Below, piece by piece: positions 13,701-22,700 of a stretch of DNA of 64,000 nt. The position numbers and the translations under genes are program-made. This stretch comes from Ursus arctos (lineage: Eukaryota > Chordata > Mammalia > Carnivora > Ursidae), in NCBI RefSeq assembly GCF_023065955.2, contig NW_026622863.1, positions 47,660,177 through 47,724,176 on the forward strand. Direction: 5' to 3'. How positions within the stretch are numbered: the stretch's first letter is position 1; each line of letters begins with the position of its first letter. The notes under the pieces are model-generated. The model was given only the letters and a program-made list of their open reading frames with translations, was not told where the DNA came from and ran no database searches.

Positions 13701-16700
13701 CTCCGGTTTTGGAGTCAGACTGCAACAGCCAATTGGTTTATTCCCGCACGGAGCTGCTCACTCACCGGTTCATGTACAAACATGGAGAGCTGCGTGTGCT
13801 GGCCGTGCCGGGTGCCAGGCTGTGCCCACCACGAGCTCCGGGGGACTCTGACATTAAAATCCTGGAGTTGAGTGAATAAATGCTTTAGGGCAGCTGGATG
13901 AGGGCTACAGATGAAGAAAGCGGAGAGTGGCAGAAGTATCTCCTCCACTTTGTTCATGTGGGTTCCAATGTCCCATCTTCAAATAGGGTTTTTAAAAAAC
14001 AGGCATGGGTGCCTGGGTGGCTCGGTCGGTTAAGCCTCTGACTCTTGATCTCAGCTCAGGTCTTGATCTCAGGGTCGTGAGTTCAAGCCCTGCATTGGGC
14101 TCCACGCCCAGCGTGGAGCCTACTTAAAACAACAACAATAACAACAACAGCAACACCACCACCGCCACGATAAAACCAACAACAGGTGCACATTGCATTG
14201 CCTGGGTGGCGGAGCTTTCCGTCTTACTGTATATATCTTTTCTGTATCCTTTGCATTCTTCATCCTGTGACTCTATTATAAATAACATCACCACCAAGGG
14301 TATTAAAGAGCTAACATGTATCTTTTTTTTTTAAAGATTTTATTTATTTATTTGACAGAGAGAGAGACAGCGAGAGAGGGAACACAAGCAGGGGGAGTGG
14401 GGGAGGGAAAGCCGGCTCCCAGCGGAGCAGGAAGCCTGATGCGGGGCTCAATCCCAGGACCCTGGGATCATGACCTGAACCGAAGGCAGATGCTTACTCT
14501 ACTGAGCCACCCAGGCGCCCCAGCGAACATGTGTCTTGCTCTTATTATGAGCCGAGCTCATAATAGCACTTTCTACACCTCACTCATTAGATCATCTGAT
14601 TGCCTAACAGTTCTATTATGTAGGTCCAATTATTAGCTCCCTTTTATAGATGAGGAAACTAAGGCACAGAAAGGTTAAGTAACTTGCACAAGGTCACACA
14701 GCTAGGCAGGAAGAGACAGGATTTGAATGAAGGTGGTCTGTGCTCATAATCGTTCTTCCGGAAAAAATAAAAAAGGAAGAAAGAGAGTTGAGGGACACCT
14801 GGGCGGCTCAGTCGGTTAAGCGTCTGCCTTCAGCTCAGGTCATGATCCCAGGGTCCTGGGATCGAGCCCCATGTTGGACTCCCTGCTCAGTGGGAAGCCT
14901 ATTTCTCCCTCTGCCTTCCACTCCCCCAGCTTGTGCTCTCTCACTCTCTCTTTCTGACAAATAAATAAATAAAATCTTAAAAAAAAAAAAAGAAGAAGAA
15001 AGCTGAAAAAACTTCAGGAAGATGGAGGAAAAAGTAGTATTCAGAGTAAGGGGATAGGGAGGAATGGCTGGAGGGGTTGTAGGCACAATTTTACTCAGTG
15101 GGGCCAGGGAAGACCACTGTCAGGAGATGTCATTGGAGCCTTGAGGCATCTGTGTGACTCTCTAGGGAAGAGTGATTCAGCAGAGGGAACAGCACGTACA
15201 AAGGCCCTGGGGTGGTAGCAGGTCTCATTGCTGGAGGAGCAGCAAGGCCAACGGGGCAAGAAGGGAGCAGAGTGGGAGAACCTGTCACGGCCTCAGGGAT
15301 CCCTTCCAATCCTTTCTCATGCTCTGTGATTATGTAGTTAATGTCTGTCTGCCCCACTGGGTTGTATAGGGCTGGGCTGTCACGGTGAGCAGTTGTGTCC
15401 CCCAGACTACTCGGTCCAAGGTCAAGCACTCATGAAGTTCTCAGGAAAAAAAAATTCTTTTACTTGTTCATTTTTTGGGGGGAGCACAAGTTTCATTCTT
15501 TAAGAAAAAATTTAAAAACCATTTTATTTTATTTATTTTATCTTTTTAAAAGATTTTATTTATTTGACAGAAAGAGAGAGACAGCCAGCGAGAGAGGGAA
15601 CACAAGCAGGGGAAGTGGGAGAGGAAGAAGCAGGCTCCCAGCGGAGCAGGGAGCCCAATGCAGGGCTCGATCCCAGGACCCTGGGATCAGGCCCTGGGCC
15701 GAAGGCAGATGCTTAACAACTGAGCCACCCAGGCGCCCCTAAAAACCATTTTAAAGTGTACGATTCGTGGCATTTAGTACACTCACAATGTTGTGGAGCC
15801 AGTACTACCTAGTTCCAGAACGTTTTCATCAGCCGAGAAAGAAACCCCATACCCCTTTATACCCCATTATATAAGCAGTCACTCCGTCATCTTCCCTCCT
15901 CCAGCCCCTGGCAACCACTCATCCGTTTCTGTCTGGGGATTTGCCTCTTCCGGACATTTCACATAAATGGAATCCTACACTATGTGGCCTTGCGTGGCTG
16001 GCTTCTTACAGTTAGCTTAATGTTTTCAGGATTCATCCACGGGATAGTACGCGTCAGTGCTTCGTTTGTATGGCGGGATGATACTCCTTTGTATGGATAT
16101 CTAATTTGTTTATCCGTTCGTAACTTGGTGGACATTTGGGTGGTTTCCACCTTTTGGCTATCGCGATGTGTTGCTACGAACATTCGGACGTTCGTGCCTA
16201 AGTTTTTGTTAGAACACCTGTCTTCAGTTCTTTTGGATATATGCCCAGCAGTGGGAGGTTCTTAGAAAATTTTAAGTGAACGAGCAAATGGAGATTGAGT
16301 GGTTCCTGTGCACTGGACCCTTGTGTTAGGCAGTGCTGGGACACAGTGATGACAGAGACCGGCCCGGGCTCTGCTCTCGCAGGGCTCCCAGTTCAGTTGG
16401 CGGGGGAGGGAAAGAAACACAAGTTACAAGTGTGAGTCCTGCTGAGAGGGAAGAAGACCAAACGCTAACACTGGACGAAAGCACTCAAACAGCAGGAAGA
16501 CCAGACATAGTCTGGCCACCTTGGAAGGCTTCCCAGAGGAGGTGATATTTGAACCAAGATCTGAGCAATGCCAAGGAGATTGTTAGGGTCCTGGGAGTTG
16601 GGGCCAGAGCAGGGGAACCGTTCCACGTGTGCGTGAATAACTAGAGGCAGATGTGGGTCTTGTTCCATCATTTGTTCACTGTCCAGCCTCAGGCTGGTGA

Positions 16701-19700
16701 CTTCACTACCCCCACCCCTCACCGAGCCTCTGTTTCCTTATCCCTAAAATGAGTTGGTGTTAGGATGAGACAGGTTCTCACTTACCAAGAACTACACTAC
16801 AGAATTTCTGAGTGCCAGGCCTGAAGCTAGTACTTTGCATAATGCCAATGAAAGCAATCATACCTAACGGGGGTTGAGCACCTTTACTTGAGTGATTCAG
16901 TTAATCCTCCTAGCAACCCTGTGAGGTAGGTATTCTGATTTTGCTTCTGTTTAGGTGAGGAAACTAGGCCCAGAGGTATTAGGTAAGTTCCCCAAGCCCT
17001 TAGGAGCTGGTGGTGAAGAGCTGTAGCCCACCTGGATTCCTATCTTGGCTCCACCACATGTTGGCTTTGTGACCTTGGACAAGTGACTTCACCTCTCTGT
17101 GCCTCTGCTTCCTCCTCTATATAATGGGTTTCCTAAAGGTACTTTTTTCGTAAGATTGTTGTGTGACTTAGAGGCAACCTGTGTGTGTTTGATATATATA
17201 AAGCCTTAGTAGATGGAATTAGTGTGATGAGAGGCAATGCAATAAGACAAGAAAAAGAAATAGCAGGTAGAAGAGAGTCCTGGATCCTGACTATTCACTA
17301 CCAGCTGTGTGACCTTGGGTAAGTCTCTTTCCCCTTCTAAGCCTCAGTTTCCACATATTTAAAATGGGTGTGTCAAAGAGTTAACATAGCAGGTCTGAGA
17401 CTATTATCCTTTGAAAGGCCTGCTTACAAGGTTGACCCTTGGCTGGCTTTTGAGAATTTGGATTTTGAGGGCGCTCCCACTATTCCCTGACTGATGAGAG
17501 GGGCTCACTGTGCTTAAACTGTTTGTATGGACAGTGTGGATTGTGCTGCACACCTGCTCTGCTTCTGGGAGTCTGAAATTTTGATGTATGCCGGGTACAG
17601 AGTGCCTATATAATCAGCCACCAATGAAAACCCTGGGTGCTGAGTCTCCAGTGATAGAGAGCATTTCACATGTGTTGTCATAGTTTGTTCCGGGGGGCGG
17701 GGCATTAGCATGTTCTCTGTGACTCCGCCGGGGGAGGACTCTTGGAAGCTTGTGACCAGTTTCCTCTGGGCTTCACTGCAGGCACCTTTTCCCTTTACTG
17801 AGGAGGATGCTAGGTATCTTTTTGCTATAATAAATCATAGCATGAGTATGACTATACGCTGAGTCCTGTGAGTCCCCTTAGTGAATCACTAAATCTGACA
17901 GTGGTCTGGGGGACTTCTGACATGGTGGGGATATTAATTCTACCTGCCTCTCAGGTTGTTAAAGGATTAAATGAGATAATTTATATAAAAATATATAAAA
18001 CACTTAGTGACTGGCACACAATGTGTGCTCGACAGGAGGTTGGCTGCTACTGCTATGATTGGTTTTATTCTTTTTTTTTTTTTTTTAAGATTTATTTGTT
18101 TTAGAGGGGCACCTGGGTGGCTCAGTCAGTTAAGGGTCTGACTCTTGGTTTCCACTCAGGTCATGATCTCAGGGTCATGAAATGGAGCCCCTCCTTGGGC
18201 TCTGCACTCAGCGGGGAGTCTGCTTGAGATTCTCTCCCTCTCCCTCTGCCCCTCCCCCTGCTTTCATGTGTGCATATTCTCTCTCTCTCTAAAATAAAAT
18301 AAATAAAATCTTAAAAAATATTTGTTTGAGAGAGAGCGAGCGAGCATGCGCACACATGCACACTTGAGTGGGGGAGGGGCAGAGGGAGAAGGAGAAAGTC
18401 TCAAGCAGACTCCTTGCTGAACACGGAGCCCAACGGGGGGCTCGATCTCATGACCCCAAGATCATGACCTGAGCCGAAACCAAGAGTCAGACGCTTAAGT
18501 GACTGAGCCACCCAGGTGCCCCCATCATTAGTTTTATTCTTAAGAATATCAATATCGAGGGGCGCCTGGGTGGCACAGCAGTTAAGCGTTCTGGGATCGA
18601 GCCCCACATCAGGCTCCTCCGCTATGAGCCTGCTTCTTCCTCTCCCACTCCCCCTGCTTGTGTTCCCTCTCTTGCTGGCTGTCTCTATCTCTGTCGAATA
18701 AATAAATAAAATCTTTATAAAAAAAAAAGAATATCAATATCGGGGACGTCTGGCTGTTTCAGTTGGTAGAACGTGCGAGTCTTGATCTTGGGGTTGTGAG
18801 TTGAAGCCCCCTGTTGGGCATAGAGCTCACTTAAATCAAATGTATTTGAACTTTATGTATATACATATACATACATATGTATTTTCAAGAGAATATCAAT
18901 ATTGATTTGGGGGGCAGCTGAATGAGTTGGGGGCCCGGTGGGCCAGTGTCCTGGCTCAGCTGATGTCCCCACTTTCCCGCCAGAGGATATATCGGTGGTG
19001 TTTAGCAGGGCCTCCTGGGAAGGCCGGGCTGACTTCTCCCAGGCCGATGTGCACCGCCAGATTGCCATCGTGTTCAAGACACCGCCCTACGAGGACCTGG
19101 AAATCGCTGAGCCTGTGACCGTGAACGTCTTCCTGCAGCGGCTTACTGATGGGGTCTGCAGTGAGCCTCTGCCCTTCACGTACCTGCCTCGGGACCATGG
19201 TAACCACGGCAATCCAGGGTGACCCGCTGCCCAGAGACCAGGGCTTTGGCCTAGAGGGGACAGGGGAAGAGGCAGGAGTAAAACACAGGGCTCATGACTG
19301 TCCAGACAGGGGTTCAGTTCCTGGCTCTACCTCTTACCGGTCGTGTGACCTTGGCCTCTCTCTGCACCTCAGTCTCCTCCTTTGTAAAGTGGAAGTAATA
19401 GTACCTGCCTCATGGCATTTGGGGAGTATTTGATTATTTCTCCCCTCAGCATGCCTGCTCATGTCTGGCCCTGTAGTGGGTGGTGCTGGGGACACAGCAG
19501 TGACCCCAGATAGCCTCAGCCCCACCCTCATAAGACTCACAGTCCTATAGTGAATGGAACTGCTCAGGGGACTCAGATTGCTCAGAGGGGGCATTTGACC
19601 CAAGCTTGGAGATCAGGGAGGGCTTCCTGGAGGAGGGGATCGCTGAGCTGAGAATGTGGGCATGACTAAGCAATTCTCCAGGGGAAGTGGTGGGAGTTGG

Positions 19701-22700
19701 GAAATAGTGTTTCAAGCAGCTGGAGTAACAAGTGCAAAGGTCCTGAGGCAGGATTGTGCCTGCGGCGTCCCAGGAACAACAAAGAGGCCAGTGTGGCTAG
19801 AAGTAGGTTTGGGTTTCATTCTGATTAAGATGTGGACATCTATTTGCATTAGTTGGCCAAGAACTAGAACAGTTCAATGACTTCCTAAGTGGTCTCTATA
19901 ATTAATTCTTAATTATTATTCTTGATGGTTAACATTGCCCCTGGTGTCTCCCGAACAGACAGCTATGGCGTGGACAAGAAGCGGAAACGGGGGATACCTG
20001 ACGTCCTCGGGGAGCTGAACAGCTCTGGTGTGTCCCCTCTGCCCCTTTCCATGCCCATCTCCAGGTTCCTGGGAGGGGATGGCTAAGCCCTAGGCTGCGG
20101 AGGAGGGGCTGTGAGGGTCCGGGGGTCCTCATCTCTGTCTTCCCTCAGACCCCCATGGCATCGAGAGCAAACGGCGGAAGAAAAAGCCAGCCTTCCTGGA
20201 TCACTTCCTGCCCAACCCCAACTCAGGTGGGTCATGGCTCAGATGGGTCCCCGCTCAGTGCAAGCCCCTGTTCTTTGAGGTGGGATGAGGGTGAGCTGCA
20301 GTCCTGCTTCTGGCCTCTTCGGGGCCCTCCGAAAGCTCCCCCAAGGCCAGAAACTCGCATCTTAGGCAGCAGCATGAAGTAGAAAGAACAGTTCAGTTTT
20401 TTATTATTTTATTTTATTTTATTTATTTATTTGACAGAGAGAGAGGCAGCGAGAGAGGGAACACAAACAGGGGGAGTGGGAGAGGAAGAAGCAGGCTTCC
20501 CGCTGAGCAGGGAGCCCGATGTGGGGCTCGATCCCAGAACGCTGGGATCATGACATGAGCCGAAGGCAGACGCTTAACGACTGAGCCACCCAGGCGCCCC
20601 AAGAAAGAACAGTTCTGGACACAGTCTGGGCCATTCACTTGCTGGGCCATTCACTTGCTGTGTGACCTTCACCAAGTTTCTCCACCTCTCAGAGCCTCAG
20701 GGACTCCTCTGAAAAGTTTCTCCATATACCTCCCTCATTGGCCTTTTAGATTTTAATGCATTTATTTTTACAGACACTATATCATGGGCACATAAGTGCG
20801 TTGTGTATGTGTACTCGTTGAATCGACACAATTGCGTCACCCCTCTTATTTTACTGGTGAAGAAACCGAGGCCCAGAAGGTAAAGTCTCATAGCTGAGGT
20901 CACCGAGTGTGCGGTGGAGCAGGGAGCTGTCCCTGGGCACGTGTACAGATGAGTGATGAAACACCATAGAATGGGTAGCAGGGTAGATAAACGATAGATA
21001 AATGGGAGGGGTTGTCAGAGCCAGCCAACCTTAACTCAGAGCCTGTCTCTAGCCCAACCACCCTCTGGCCTTCATCTCAGCTTACACTCCAGCCTCCACG
21101 TCCCATGAACTGCAGCCCTATCTGGCCGCCATCAGAAGCCTCCTGACCCGCTGACCACCAGCTCTAAGAGCGCTGCCCCCTACTACCCCAGCTACCCCAG
21201 GGTGCCCAGCTTCCAGTCCACCAACTCAGAGTCTGCTGAGCCTAGACTACTCCAGCCAGTCCCACCCTGGAGGTTTCAAGTATCACCTGTTGCTCCCCCA
21301 TCCACTGCACCCGGTAACCAATGCCCAGAGCTCCACCCATAGCAACCACCAACCCAAGCCCACTTCACCAGCCTTCAATCCCCAATTCTCAAAGCCTCTC
21401 TTCATTAGCCACCGCCGTTCATCTACCTCTTCCATCACCCCAATTTCTCAGTGCCTAAAGCCCCCCCCCCCAATCCTTGGGGCAAACTGCTCTGGCATGA
21501 TAGTATAATGGTTAGGAGCGTGGCTTCTGGAATCAGACCAAGTTTGGATTCTGAGGCCTGAATTTAGCCACTGTGTGACCTCTTTGGGATCTCATTTGTC
21601 AGATGGAAACCTTACCTGTTAGGGTCCTTTTTTAGAATTTGGTGAGGTCATATCACACAGTTAGTTAGCATAGTGGCTGGCATGGAGTTAGTGCTCAGGA
21701 GATCTTAGGAACTGGCTGGACAGGAATGCCAGCTGCATTTGTTATGATCACGTTTAGATGTGTTCACAGCAAAACCCAAATTAACAGGGGCTTCAACATG
21801 CTAGAACTTTATTTCTCCTCTCAGATAAACAGAGGTAGATAGTCCTGGGATGGTTTGGAGGCTGTATGATCATCAGAGACCCAAGCAAGCACCTGCCATT
21901 TTCAACTCGTAGTCTCCATCTCATGGTACAAGATGGCTGCCAAAGCTCCAGCCATCATGCCCACCTTCCAACCAGGAGAACTTAGTCACGTGACCACATT
22001 TAGCTGTAAGGGAGGTTGGAAAATAGAGCCCCAGCAGCCCTGGGTCTCTTTCTGAGATAAGCATAATATACTCTTGTTGGTGAGGTTTGTCTTGTCTCAG
22101 AGAGAGACTCTCCTATAATGACACATAATTTTACCTTCCAGTGTGGGGACTGTTGACTTCTCATTTGGGTCTCCTGTGTGTGGGGATTTCACTTTTTGGG
22201 TGGTCTCTATAATTTGGGGGAGGGGTGACTTTAGAGCTTCAACTTCTTTATGTTTTGGGAAAACAACCCAGCCTTGCAGGAGCATGGTTTGAACCCTGGT
22301 GCTACAACTCACCTGCTGTGTGTGACTGAATCATTTTGCCTCGTTTTGCTTATAAAACGAGAATGGTGATCGTCCCTACCCCAGCGTTCTCCTTGGGATT
22401 AAAGGAGGCCACAGTGATCATGCATCTAGTACTATCGGAGCATTGGAGTTAGGGCGTGGCCAGAAGTTGCCGCTAAAGCCACCCTACTTCCTTCTGTCTT
22501 TTCATCCCTTGCAGGCCCGTTCCTCCCGCCGTCAGCCCTGCTGCCGGACACAGACTTCTTCCCTGGCACCGTGTCCCTACCTGGCCTGGAGCCCCCCGGT
22601 GGGCCGGACCTCCTGGACGATGGCTTTGCCTACGATGACGCCGCGGCCCCTACACTTTTCACCATGCTGGACATGCTGCCCCCGGCGCCGCCACTCGCCA

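Larger units (their letters stand above)
13568..18983 (+). other. RELB: RELB intron, 5.4 kb, nested repeats
   Basis: Contains CAN-SINEs, an antisense L1 3' end (about 15500-16262), L2 antisense pieces (about 15055-15260, 16280-16560), several MIRs, a retroviral LTR-like block set inside a MIR (17371-17922), and a SINE pile-up at 18071-18838. No exon is seen. Confidence 0.7.
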
